This document shows, piece by piece, positions 53,722-62,952 of a DNA stretch of 64,000 bases; position 1 is the first letter of the stretch, and every line of letters begins with the position of its first letter. The position numbers and the translations under genes are program-made. This DNA is from Paenibacillus sp. UNC451MF (GTDB lineage Bacteria > Bacillota > Bacilli > Paenibacillales > NBRC-103111): contig NZ_JMLS01000013.1 in the NCBI RefSeq assembly GCF_000686845.1, positions 124,001 to 188,000 on the forward strand, read 5' to 3'. The notes under the pieces are model-generated. The model did no database searches. It had not been told where the DNA came from and saw only the letters and a list, made by a program, of their open reading frames with translations.

Positions 53722-54654
53722 ATGAATTGTACCCAATGTAAAAAGGAAACGGATGAGAGATATATTATTGATGCCAAAGGAACGAATTATTGTTCGGAAG
53801 ACTGCATGGATCAGTATATAGAAAAGAATGATCTCTCTTATGACCCTCATCCATATGAGGATAGATATTTAATTCTGCGACGGGCGTATGTTGATTTACT
53901 GAATCGCTGGGAGGAAACGTTAGACAATGTGAAAACCAACCTTGAACGCGAGGTTGACGATCTACTGGAAGAAATCGACGAGTTGATTGATGATCAAGCT
54001 GACTTTATTCACGCAGAAGGGGACGACGGTCCTTATGCTTGGGAAATATATCACTATACATTAAAGCTAAGAGAGCTCCAAAAGCGTATTTTTGTATGGC
54101 GGCCAAGTAGAAAAATGCTGTACTGGGTTAGTGGAAGTGATGCTAATTATGGAAGTCTGGATGAAAATCAAAAGGGAATCTACGATAAGGTATGCACAGA
54201 TTTATACTTGTCCGGTTATGAAGAGTTCATTCACTATGTGATTGAACATCATCAGCACCCCTATCATTGGGGATTGAGCTATGTTTTTGATAATCCGGAT
54301 ATGGTCACCGAGGCGTATGAAATATTAAAGCCGTTTTGTGAAAATCACGGAGTTGATATATCAATAGTAGAATCCTATAAATGTGAAGCACATTGTGGGG
54401 ATATATTAGAAGTTGATGCAGATATGCACATTAACGGTTGGTTCTACTGTTATTCCTGTAAAGAATCGGGGGATCATGGGATCTTTACGTTGCAAGAATT
54501 GGAGGCAGAGTTTCGGTTTTACGAAGAGCATGAAGAGGAACGACAAGTGGTGATCTACGAGAGAAGGGATTGGTGTGAAACTTTTAAAAGAAAAATAATA
54601 CGATCATGCATAAATTTTGGGCTTGAAGTACCTTCGTGGGCTGAAAAGAGATAA
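53722..54654 (+). CDS. Zinc-finger protein of unknown function
   Basis: 310 residues. An N-terminal CxxC...C...C finger (CTQCKKETDERYIIDAKG, then YCSEDC) resembles MYM/TRASH-type zinc fingers. A long acidic coiled region covers about 60-100, and a second Cys cluster lies near 225-250 (CEAHCGDI, CYSCKES). No enzymatic motif. Placed between the recombination cluster and the restriction operon. Confidence 0.65.
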   Translation: MNCTQCKKETDERYIIDAKGTNYCSEDCMDQYIEKNDLSYDPHPYEDRYLILRRAYVDLLNRWEETLDNVKTNLEREVDDLLEEIDELIDDQADFIHAEGDDGPYAWEIYHYTLKLRELQKRIFVWRPSRKMLYWVSGSDANYGSLDENQKGIYDKVCTDLYLSGYEEFIHYVIEHHQHPYHWGLSYVFDNPDMVTEAYEILKPFCENHGVDISIVESYKCEAHCGDILEVDADMHINGWFYCYSCKESGDHGIFTLQELEAEFRFYEEHEEERQVVIYERRDWCETFKRKIIRSCINFGLEVPSWAEKR

Positions 54655-54740
54655 TGGTCTCAGTTTACGTTAATAATAGTTTTTGAGTTGAATGCGAAGT
54701 ATTACTAGTAGTCATTAATGTTCTTCCCATTTTGTTTTCC

Positions 54741-54769
54741 TTTTTATGCGAACGTATATTTGCTATAAT
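54741..54769 (+). promoter_or_regulatory. Promoter of the restriction-modification operon
   Basis: TGCTATAAT (extended -10) at 54761-54769, with a weak TTTTTA -35. It lies about 100 bases upstream of the first methyltransferase gene. Confidence 0.55.
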
Positions 54770-54875
54770 GGGGATATTAGTTGACAAGCAGGACTTTTTA
54801 TGAGATATATAGAAATTTATATCTTGCCCATTATTCGAGTCTAAATACGATATTTCTACATAAGGAAGAAGTGAA

Positions 54876-56075
54876 ATGACGATGAGTACACTAAAAGATC
54901 ACTTGAATTATATAGATTGGCTTGGAATTCGCAAGGTTCTTAAACAACAAACCTTTGACTTTGTCGATTTTTTCGCAGGTGCAGGTGGAATGTCCTATGG
55001 GTTCCACAAGGTTGGAGAAGAGACAGGATATTTCCGTAATATTGGCGCATTCGATTTTGATAAACATGCAAATAAGACTTATGAGACAAACTATGGTGTT
55101 TCTTCACATCAATTAGATTTAGGCAACGCAGAAATATCAGATATTGTGGATATTCTAGCGGCTAAGAGAAACAAAAGCAATCCACTTATTGTAATTGGAT
55201 GTGCACCTTGCCAAGGTTTCTCGTCCCATAGGAAAAAGGATCCTAGGAAAGATTCAAGAAATTCCTTGGTGGGGAGATTTGCAGAAATTGCTGTTGGGTT
55301 GAAGGCAGATTTTATAATCATGGAAAACGTACCAGATTTATTGGCCAAGAAACATTGGCACCATTTCAATGCATTTAAGACTGTTTTAGAAGCAGAGGGA
55401 TATCAAGTTACATCAAGCATTGTCAATATGGCCGAGTATGGCGTCCCGCAAGAAAGACATCGAGCTGTAGTATTGGCCTCCAAACAATTTAGTCCAACAG
55501 TTCCAGCACCAGTTCTTTCAAGGGAATCGTTTAGAACTGTCAGAGATGCAATTGGAAACCTTCCTCCTTTAATAGCAGGTGAAGCAAGCAAGGATGATCC
55601 TATGCATAAAACCTCCAATCATAGGAAAGAAACAGTTGAGATTTTAAAACAAGTCCCAAAGGATGGTGGGTCTCGTCCACCTGGAGTAGGGCCTGCTTGT
55701 TTAGATAAAGTAAAAGGCTTTTATGATGTTTATGGTCGGCTTGCTTGGAATAAACCTGCAATAACAATGACCGCAAGATGTAGGACACCTTCCTGCGGCA
55801 GATTTACGCATCCAGAGCAAGACAGAGGATTGTCCATTAGGGAAGCAGCACTTCTACAGAGTTTTCCTCCAGATTTTATTTTTGAGGGTCCGTTTGATGA
55901 TAAATACAAGCAGGTAGGAAATGCGGTACCACCAGTCTTCTCAACACATTTGGCAGCGCACGTACTTACTATGATGGCTGGCCAGAACCGTAATGAGGAG
56001 GAAGAAAATATTGAGCAACCATTCTTTCAATCGTATAGCAGCGTTATTGCTCACTTGAAGCAACAGAGAAATTGA
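54876..56075 (+). CDS. DNA (cytosine-5)-methyltransferase 1 of the BsuMI/LlaJI-like system
   Basis: 399 residues. Motif I FVDFFAGAGGMSYG, motif IV with catalytic Cys GCAPCQGFS (about residue 110), motif VI MENVPDL, motif VIII PQERHRA, motif X QVGNAVPP. All are present, so the enzyme should be active. In BsuMI and LlaJI two C5 enzymes protect the site. ATG 54876 or 54882, after AAGGAAG. Confidence 0.92.
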   Translation: MTMSTLKDHLNYIDWLGIRKVLKQQTFDFVDFFAGAGGMSYGFHKVGEETGYFRNIGAFDFDKHANKTYETNYGVSSHQLDLGNAEISDIVDILAAKRNKSNPLIVIGCAPCQGFSSHRKKDPRKDSRNSLVGRFAEIAVGLKADFIIMENVPDLLAKKHWHHFNAFKTVLEAEGYQVTSSIVNMAEYGVPQERHRAVVLASKQFSPTVPAPVLSRESFRTVRDAIGNLPPLIAGEASKDDPMHKTSNHRKETVEILKQVPKDGGSRPPGVGPACLDKVKGFYDVYGRLAWNKPAITMTARCRTPSCGRFTHPEQDRGLSIREAALLQSFPPDFIFEGPFDDKYKQVGNAVPPVFSTHLAAHVLTMMAGQNRNEEEENIEQPFFQSYSSVIAHLKQQRN

Positions 56076-56092
56076 ATATTTTGGAGGAAGAG

Positions 56093-57148
56093 ATGAGCAA
56101 AAATCAAACTTTTTCCGCTATTGACTTATTTTCCGGTGCTGGAGGAATGTCCCTTGGGTTCTCGATGGCGGGTTTTAACATACTGTACGCTCTTGATAAT
56201 GATTCAGCCTGTATTGAAACATATAATAAGAATCTTGGTAATCACGGTCATGTTGGCGATATTTATGAAATTAATAAAACAGTAATTGAGGAAACGATTA
56301 GTCGTAAAATCGATGGCCTTGATGTAATTTTTGGGGGACCCCCTTGTCAAGGATTCAGCGTTCAAAGAAGAGGCGAGGATAACGACCCTCGTAATCAATT
56401 AGTCATGGAGTATATCCGTCTTGTCCTAGAGGTACAACCAAAATTTTTCGTTATGGAAAATGTCGCAGGTTTGCTATCAACAAGAGGGAAACCGGTTCTA
56501 AAACAATTGGAACAGCAATGTGAGAAGGCTGGTTATGTTATTCACATACAGAAATTAAATGCATTTGATTTTGGAGTCCCCCAGGTTAGAAAGCGCGTCT
56601 TTATTGTTGGGGAAAAAACCGAAGGAGTTTTTACTAAGTTCACGTTTCCAGATCATACTAGGCCTTTTACGAATACTCCATCAACTGTAAGAGAAGCAAT
56701 CTCAGATTTGATGATAACAACAGATGATGAAACAATCCATAATCATAAAGCAGACAAACTTTCACCAATTAACCTTGAGCGGATAAGATCAATTACCGAA
56801 GGACAGGGCAGAGACTCACTCCCTGAACATTTACAGTTAGATTGCCACAAGAACAATAGTACACATAGGCATTTGGATGTTTATGGTAGAATGGCGTGGG
56901 ACAAGCCAAGTTCAACAATAACAGCACGATTTGATAGTTTTTCCAGGGGCAGGTTTGGTCATCCGGAGTTAGATAGAACGATTACACTCAGAGAAGGTGC
57001 GCGCTTACAGACTTTCCCTGATGACTATATTTTTTATGGTACTAAGGTTCAAGCAGCAAAGCAAATTGGGAATGCTGTACCTCCTTTGCTTGCTAAAGCA
57101 ATTGCCGCAAAAATAAAAGAGATATTGTTAGCGGAAGGTGACGGATAG
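56093..57148 (+). CDS. DNA (cytosine-5)-methyltransferase 2 of the same system
   Basis: 351 residues from ATG 56093 (GGAGG six bases upstream); the longer frame from TTG 56072 is less likely. Motifs: AIDLFSGAGGMSLGF, GGPPCQGFS, MENVAGLL, PQVRKRVF, QIGNAVPP. The target recognition region between motifs VIII and X differs from that of enzyme 1, so it probably methylates the other strand or part of the site. It follows enzyme 1 by 17 bases. Confidence 0.92.
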   Translation: MSKNQTFSAIDLFSGAGGMSLGFSMAGFNILYALDNDSACIETYNKNLGNHGHVGDIYEINKTVIEETISRKIDGLDVIFGGPPCQGFSVQRRGEDNDPRNQLVMEYIRLVLEVQPKFFVMENVAGLLSTRGKPVLKQLEQQCEKAGYVIHIQKLNAFDFGVPQVRKRVFIVGEKTEGVFTKFTFPDHTRPFTNTPSTVREAISDLMITTDDETIHNHKADKLSPINLERIRSITEGQGRDSLPEHLQLDCHKNNSTHRHLDVYGRMAWDKPSSTITARFDSFSRGRFGHPELDRTITLREGARLQTFPDDYIFYGTKVQAAKQIGNAVPPLLAKAIAAKIKEILLAEGDG

Positions 57149-57150
57149 GT

Positions 57151-59220
57151 ATGGAACATTGGCCTAGTGGCGCTAGGGATACAACAGAGTTTCCTGCTCT
57201 AGAAATACAGGTAGCTGCAGATCTACGCGAACATTTACAAAAATTTACTCAGTTAGACGGTCATGAGTGGAATGACTACAGAGGTCAAGCAGCGGCTACA
57301 GACTGGGGAGTAGCAGACTCGAGAATTAGAACATATCGAAAAATGTATGAGAAATTCGGGCTGGTTTTCAAAGATAATGATAACAAGTTGAGACTCTCCC
57401 GGCTGGGTACAGAAATACGATCAATGGAAAGTAACTTAGAAGAAGAACGGGACAGAATATATTCTCAGGTAGCAAAGTCAGCGATAAGTATTTTATCGCG
57501 ATACCAATTACGGAACCCTTCAGATAACTATGGCTTGCCAACAAGTTGTGACGTTCTTCCATGTATTTGTATTTGGAAGGCTATGTTTAATTTGGAAAAT
57601 AAACTTCATTTCGAAGAAATGAATAGAGTGATTCTAAGGATAACAAAGATGGTGGACTTAGATGAGGCTATTCAAAAGGTAAAACATGCTAGGGAACAAA
57701 TTACAAGTTATTCAGCAACTAGTGAGGAAATCTTACGGAGTCTACTAGGTGAACCTGTTCACACGGAACAACCATCTGCTAGGATAGCGCCTTGGTATTC
57801 TTTTGCTGGGTGGGGTGGTCTGATCATCACTCAAAATGCTGATAGCGACGGTTTTCGTCATCTCACTCCGACTTCCCTACCTTCAATAAAGGAAATAATA
57901 CAGAACCCTCCGAGATACTTTGAGGCACAAAATGAAGAGGAGTGGTTTTCTTATTATATTGGAGATGCCGCGATAACCAATAATTACGATACCGACTCAA
58001 TTTCCGAAATTGTGTCTGCATTTCATCAAGACCTTGCAGCCGTAGGACTTAACTATAGTGTAGAGTTTATTTCAAGATTTATTGCTAGTTGTTTAGCAAA
58101 GCCGTTTGTCATTTTCACAGGACTATCCGGTTCAGGTAAAACTAAGTTATCTCAGGCATTTGCAAGGTGGATATCAGCGAATCGATCAGATACTTCAAGT
58201 AATTTTGAGCTAGTCTCTGTAGGTGCTGATTGGACAAGCAGGGATAGCATTCTTGGATATGCCGATGCTTTGGACGGAAATAAATATGTCAGGACTCAGG
58301 CATTAAATGTTATTTTAAATGCAACTAATGATGCTATGAACCCATATTTTTTACTGCTCGACGAAATGAATTTATCACACGTGGAACGTTATTTTGCAGA
58401 TATCCTTTCTGCTATTGAGTCTAATGAACAAGTATTCCTCCATAGTGATTTGGTAGCAAGAGATGGAGTGCCATCGACTCTAGAAAGGTTACCTCGGAAT
58501 TTATTTATTATTGGAACAGTGAATGTCGATGAAACAACTTATATGTTTTCACCGAAGGTCCTCGATAGAGCCAATACAATTGAATTTAGAGTAAATCGTG
58601 AAGATATCAGTTTATATATGGATAATCCGAATCAGATACAAATTGAAACGTTAAATGGTAAGGGGAAAAGATTTGCAGCGGCTTTTGTAGCAGCATCGAG
58701 TTTAGATCCAGATAATGATACAATGAGCCGCAGCATGTTAAAGGAAGAAGTCCTATTATTTTTTGATATCTTGAACGAATACGGTGCTGAATTTGGTTTT
58801 AGAACTGTTAAAGAGATGGCTCGGTTTATTTATTATTTCGAATTAATATCCCCAATTGGTTCGGCGTTTGAAAAATCAGTTGATGCACAGGTATTACAGA
58901 AAATTTTGCCCAAGTTACATGGTTCAAGAAAGAAACTGGAACCATTACTTTGCGCTTTGGCAGCCATTTGCTACGAAGAGCACCTCTGGCAAATGGGTAA
59001 CAGTCAAGAAATGATTCTCTCTAACGGGGAATCACTTAAAGATTTGGCTACTAAAGCAGCGTATATGGATACTTTTGATGACCATCCATTATCAGTTGAT
59101 GAACATGGTAGATATATAAAGAATCCACAGGAAGCATATTTAAAATTAAGCTACGGGAAGATTGTAAGAATGCTAAAGCAATTAGAGCAAAATGGCTTCA
59201 CAAGTTTTGCGGAGGCTTAG
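57151..59220 (+). CDS. McrB-like AAA+ motor subunit of the restriction enzyme
   Basis: 689 residues. The N-terminal 300 residues are unlike E. coli McrB and presumably bind DNA. The AAA+ domain has Walker A GLSGSGKT (about 324), Walker B FLLLDEMNLSHVERYF (about 400) and the McrB-type GTVNVDETTYMFSPKVLDRA. By family it uses GTP or ATP to translocate DNA and bring the nuclease to unmodified sites. It lies 2 bases after methyltransferase 2 and 3 bases before the nuclease. Confidence 0.88.
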   Translation: MEHWPSGARDTTEFPALEIQVAADLREHLQKFTQLDGHEWNDYRGQAAATDWGVADSRIRTYRKMYEKFGLVFKDNDNKLRLSRLGTEIRSMESNLEEERDRIYSQVAKSAISILSRYQLRNPSDNYGLPTSCDVLPCICIWKAMFNLENKLHFEEMNRVILRITKMVDLDEAIQKVKHAREQITSYSATSEEILRSLLGEPVHTEQPSARIAPWYSFAGWGGLIITQNADSDGFRHLTPTSLPSIKEIIQNPPRYFEAQNEEEWFSYYIGDAAITNNYDTDSISEIVSAFHQDLAAVGLNYSVEFISRFIASCLAKPFVIFTGLSGSGKTKLSQAFARWISANRSDTSSNFELVSVGADWTSRDSILGYADALDGNKYVRTQALNVILNATNDAMNPYFLLLDEMNLSHVERYFADILSAIESNEQVFLHSDLVARDGVPSTLERLPRNLFIIGTVNVDETTYMFSPKVLDRANTIEFRVNREDISLYMDNPNQIQIETLNGKGKRFAAAFVAASSLDPDNDTMSRSMLKEEVLLFFDILNEYGAEFGFRTVKEMARFIYYFELISPIGSAFEKSVDAQVLQKILPKLHGSRKKLEPLLCALAAICYEEHLWQMGNSQEMILSNGESLKDLATKAAYMDTFDDHPLSVDEHGRYIKNPQEAYLKLSYGKIVRMLKQLEQNGFTSFAEA

Positions 59221-59223
59221 TAT

Positions 59224-61524
59224 ATGGAGACAGTCGAGGTAACTGAGGTAATATTTGAAGACGAGTCTAAACGGGCTTCTGGAAAGATGGTAATTTACGC
59301 TGAGAGAAAAAATTCATTATTCGTTTTAAACCAATCAGAAGAACGCTTATACAACGAAGAACGAGTTCAATTGGTTGAGAACGGAGTATATGAATATGAA
59401 CTTCTGGACGTGCGTATAGGAATTAAAATCAGGGGAAATTCTGTAATTATTCCAAGCAAGATAACCGGTTCAATTCAAAAAGGACGTATTGAGACGGGAT
59501 CATATAACGGGCTGTTCCCCCTCTTATTGGAAGATGGTCATGGGAAAGTTGTTGGTCGGACAAGTGTAGAAATAAAGTCCACAAAGATTAACTACAGAGA
59601 AGATTACCGTTCAATGTTGCAGTACATTGGTGATAAATGTAATGATTTACTTCTTGATATTAAATCACCTACTCAGTTAAAACTCGCCACTGATCCTAGT
59701 AAAGATCCCGATACGATACAACAAAGATTTGCTTTCTTAAAATCGATCATTGAGTCTAGAGAGTTTAAAGATGCAATTCGTAGGATTATTTCAACCGGTC
59801 ATACATCTATGATTGATGAAAGAATAAACCAAGATATCAGGAAGAATGTCAGGCATACGTCCGATTCTATTAAACAAATCGCGCGGAATCCAAAAAGAAT
59901 GCCTGTCCCAACTTCACATGGATTACACGGAGTATTGTATTCAAAGGGAGTAAGTACTCCATCAATCCCTACTTTTGTGACTGTCAATGAAAAAATAGAA
60001 GTGAATGATACTCCTGAAAACCGATTTATTAAATACTCTCTTCAAGTATACTCCGATTTCTTAAGTAAAATAGAAAAAGTGTTGTCAACAAAAAAGAGAA
60101 TGGCCGATAAGAGGCTATTATCTGAAGTGAAAAGCCTTAACGAGTATCTTTATGAAACTTTGTCGGCCGATTTTTTTAGGGGTCTACAAGAGCCAACCTA
60201 CATTCCATATGGCAGTACTGTTCTACAGAGAAAAGCAGGATATCGTGAGTTAATGCAAGCATGGATCAGGTTTCAACTAGCGACAAAACTTATATGGGAA
60301 GGTGGCGAAGACGTTTTTAATTCAGGAAAGCGTGATTTGCCACTACTATATGAGTACTGGTTATTCTTTCAACTGCTGAGTTTAGTGTCAAAAAAGTTTA
60401 AATTAAGTGAACCGCCTGTAAATAGATTGATAGAAGTTTCGGCTGACGGTTTGTATATGAAACTAAAGTCAGGAAAACAATTAGTTATTGACGGACTATG
60501 GGATAATAAAGGTCGAAAACTACGTGTTCAATTCTCGTACAACAAGACCTTTAAATGGACCCCGAACAGAAGTGAACAAGGCTCTTGGACACAACAAATG
60601 AGACCAGATTATACTCTGAGTTTTTGGCCGGCGGAGTTTTCAATGATTGATGCTGAAAAACAAGAGCTTATGGTACATATTCATTTTGACGCGAAGTATA
60701 AAGTGGATAACATTGAGGGTCTGTTTGGAAGAAGTGACGAGAATCTGGATGATGAGAAAGAGAGACAAAGAGAAGGTATTTATAAACGGGCTGACTTACT
60801 AAAGATGCATTCTTACAGGGATGCAATAAATCGCTCTGAAGGTGCTTATGTTCTATATCCGGGGACACAGGATAAAACGTGGCAGGGTTATCATGAGATA
60901 TTACCCGGTGTAGGTGCATTTGCTATTTCACCGGGAAAAACAGGCGAAGCATCAGGTCTTACTGGTTTGTCAGAGTTTTTGACTAAAGTGGTTGATCATT
61001 TATGCAATCGTTCAACGATGAGAGAACGATATTCATACTACAATTATTTAGTTCATAAGGAACAAAGTGAGGGTGCAGTTTTTGCGAATGTCCCGGAAAG
61101 AAGATTAATTTCTGGGGAAAGAGAAAAACCTGTTGATGATATTAAAATAATTTTGGCTTTAGTGAAAAACCAAGAAATATTTGACTGGGTTCAATCTACA
61201 GGTAAAGTCGTGTCTAATTTAGAGCTTGTAGATGATGAATTAATTATTAATCCTGTCTTGTTTAGTGCGGAGTCTATAATTTTGATTGGTGCGTGGGATA
61301 AGAGGACTTTAGGAATATATAAAATAAACAGTAGTCCACATATTTCTAGTTTAGACAGAATAAAATCTCTAAATTACCCCAATATCGAGCGTGACTTTAT
61401 GCATGTTGTTTTCAATATTGAGGTAGATACGAGATATGATGGCATCGCTTGGGATTTTTCTGATCTAAATCAGTTGATTTCAGTTAACACTTTAGACGAG
61501 GTAGTGAAGAAGTACTCAAGTTAA
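59224..61524 (+). CDS. DUF2357/LlaJI-type nuclease subunit (McrC-like)
   Basis: 766 residues. The middle DUF2357 part includes NDTPENRFIKYSLQVYSDFL. The nuclease is PD-(D/E)XK: RPDYTLSF (about 459) and HFDAKYK (about 488). The DUF2357 architecture and the two-methyltransferase neighbourhood fit LlaJI R2 and BsuMI YdjA better than stand-alone McrC. It is the last gene of a tight four-gene operon. Confidence 0.87.
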   Translation: METVEVTEVIFEDESKRASGKMVIYAERKNSLFVLNQSEERLYNEERVQLVENGVYEYELLDVRIGIKIRGNSVIIPSKITGSIQKGRIETGSYNGLFPLLLEDGHGKVVGRTSVEIKSTKINYREDYRSMLQYIGDKCNDLLLDIKSPTQLKLATDPSKDPDTIQQRFAFLKSIIESREFKDAIRRIISTGHTSMIDERINQDIRKNVRHTSDSIKQIARNPKRMPVPTSHGLHGVLYSKGVSTPSIPTFVTVNEKIEVNDTPENRFIKYSLQVYSDFLSKIEKVLSTKKRMADKRLLSEVKSLNEYLYETLSADFFRGLQEPTYIPYGSTVLQRKAGYRELMQAWIRFQLATKLIWEGGEDVFNSGKRDLPLLYEYWLFFQLLSLVSKKFKLSEPPVNRLIEVSADGLYMKLKSGKQLVIDGLWDNKGRKLRVQFSYNKTFKWTPNRSEQGSWTQQMRPDYTLSFWPAEFSMIDAEKQELMVHIHFDAKYKVDNIEGLFGRSDENLDDEKERQREGIYKRADLLKMHSYRDAINRSEGAYVLYPGTQDKTWQGYHEILPGVGAFAISPGKTGEASGLTGLSEFLTKVVDHLCNRSTMRERYSYYNYLVHKEQSEGAVFANVPERRLISGEREKPVDDIKIILALVKNQEIFDWVQSTGKVVSNLELVDDELIINPVLFSAESIILIGAWDKRTLGIYKINSSPHISSLDRIKSLNYPNIERDFMHVVFNIEVDTRYDGIAWDFSDLNQLISVNTLDEVVKKYSS

Positions 61525-61610
61525 GTATGGCATTGAAGTGAATTAACTTCATTTTTGGGAAAAGCATTAAAGCTTTACAAAAGATTTTTCTTTTCATGCT
61601 GCTATTAATA

Positions 61611-61680
61611 GTCAACTTAGAAAGAAAATGTATTATAATTGGTGACGAATTAGGGACGTGCAATACGCACGACCCTTTTC
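61611..61680 (+). terminator. Terminator hairpin, with a promoter-like box just before it
   Basis: AGGGACGTGC (61652-61661) pairs with GCACGACCCT (61667-61676), then TTTTC. A TATAAT (61634-61639) lies 12 bases before the stem. The hairpin probably ends the restriction operon; the box is likely incidental, but a very short RNA is possible. Confidence 0.6.
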
Positions 61681-61837
61681 AGTATTTCCGATGTGCAACA
61701 ACCAGAACATTCATTTTGGAAATCAACCTCAACTGATAAATTTTATCTGGATTTTATGGCACGGCATACTGATAGATAATGTTAGAAAATGAATACAAAG
61801 GGGAGCACTTGATTAACATATTATATAAAACCCATAA

Positions 61838-61939
61838 GATGAAAGATATGAAATCTTTAATTCAACGTATAAGTTAGAACAGGTAAATGAGGAAAGTCAT
61901 CTAACAATAACATTAGAAAAAATATTAAAATATAAGTAG
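61838..61939 (+). pseudogene. Remnant reading frame between the nuclease and vsr genes
   Basis: The frame DERYEIFNSTYKLEQVNEES... LEKILKYK-stop looks coded but has no start codon, and stops lie before it. A second frame from ATG 61780 overlaps it. It is likely a decayed small gene. Confidence 0.3.
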
Positions 61940-61974
61940 CAAGCAATTCAATGTAAGTTGGTGGTGGAATTGGA

Positions 61975-62385
61975 GTGGATATTTATGATCAGAAAAAAAG
62001 AAGCGAGATCATGAGTAAAATATCATCTAAAAATACAGCTCCTGAAGTCATTATAAGAAAAATATTACATTCGATGGGGTATCGTTTTAGATTACATCAA
62101 AAAAATTTACCGGGTACACCAGATATTGTTTTGAAAAGACATCAAAAAATTGTTCTCGTCAATGGATGTTTTTGGCATGGTCACGAAAACTGCAAGCGAT
62201 CAAAGCTTCCCGAAACTAATAAAGATAAATGGGAAGCAAAGATACAAAAAAATAAGCTTAGAGATGAGCATAATCTGGCCGAACTCAAGGTAATGGGTTG
62301 GGATGTCTTAGTCATTTGGCAATGCCAATTAAGAGACAGAGAGAAACTAATGGAGCAAATATCCTCTTTTATGACGAATGAATAA
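61975..62385 (+). CDS. vsr: Very short patch repair (Vsr) endonuclease
   Basis: 136 residues with a GTG start. Nicks next to T:G mismatches left when 5-methylcytosine deaminates, so repair restores C:G. Motifs: KRSEIMSKISSKNTAPE at the start, GTPDIVL (catalytic D50), and the zinc/active-site region NGCFWHGHENC. Vsr usually travels with C5-cytosine methyltransferases, as here; it probably serves the two enzymes at 54.9-57.1 kb. Confidence 0.93.
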   Translation: MDIYDQKKRSEIMSKISSKNTAPEVIIRKILHSMGYRFRLHQKNLPGTPDIVLKRHQKIVLVNGCFWHGHENCKRSKLPETNKDKWEAKIQKNKLRDEHNLAELKVMGWDVLVIWQCQLRDREKLMEQISSFMTNE

Positions 62386-62952
62386 TTGATAGAAAAACGG
62401 ATTTGTCATAATCGCGGTAATACCATAATGTGAAATCTCCGTAAGGACAGTTAATCCGGTCATTACATAAACCTTCAACCACGTATTTGTAGAAAATAAG
62501 GATATATTTTACACTAAAGTGGCGCGTTTAAAACATTTTGACGTTTCAAAAACTATATCCCCACAACCTGAAAAAACTCCCTCTTACATTAAATGAAATT
62601 ATGTGGAAACTTCCCAATGCGTTTTTCTAAAGACTATCCTTCAAGTAAATTCCTATTGTGCAAGATACCGTAGACTAATTGTATTATGTAATTTTTTTGG
62701 GGTCGATCTGCGCTGACTAGTTTTATGGGGTACAATCCATAATTTTAGAGACTGACAATTTGTTTCTTCATTCTGTCATAAATTTCATCTAATAAAGAAC
62801 AACGGTATAATCAAGAAATATAAATAGCTATGTTCAGTTGGAGCTTGGCAGCAATAAATAAAAATTTTGTAGAAAAAAGGAAAAAGGGTTTAGTTGCAGA
62901 AGTTTTAATAAAGTATGAACTAATAACATATAAATTTTAAGGGGTAATTTTG
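62386..62952. promoter_or_regulatory. 567-base gene-free stretch before the last gene
   Basis: AT-rich, no coding frame of note. TATAAT at 62806-62811 is the best promoter box. The last gene's start is preceded by AAGGGG (62939-62944). Nothing else is recognised. Confidence 0.4.

Noticed and set aside
59224-61524. Classification of the operon as type IV McrBC, which cuts methylated DNA
   Set aside because: Two C5 methyltransferases in the same operon would create the target; the DUF2357 type and gene order fit BsuMI/LlaJI better.
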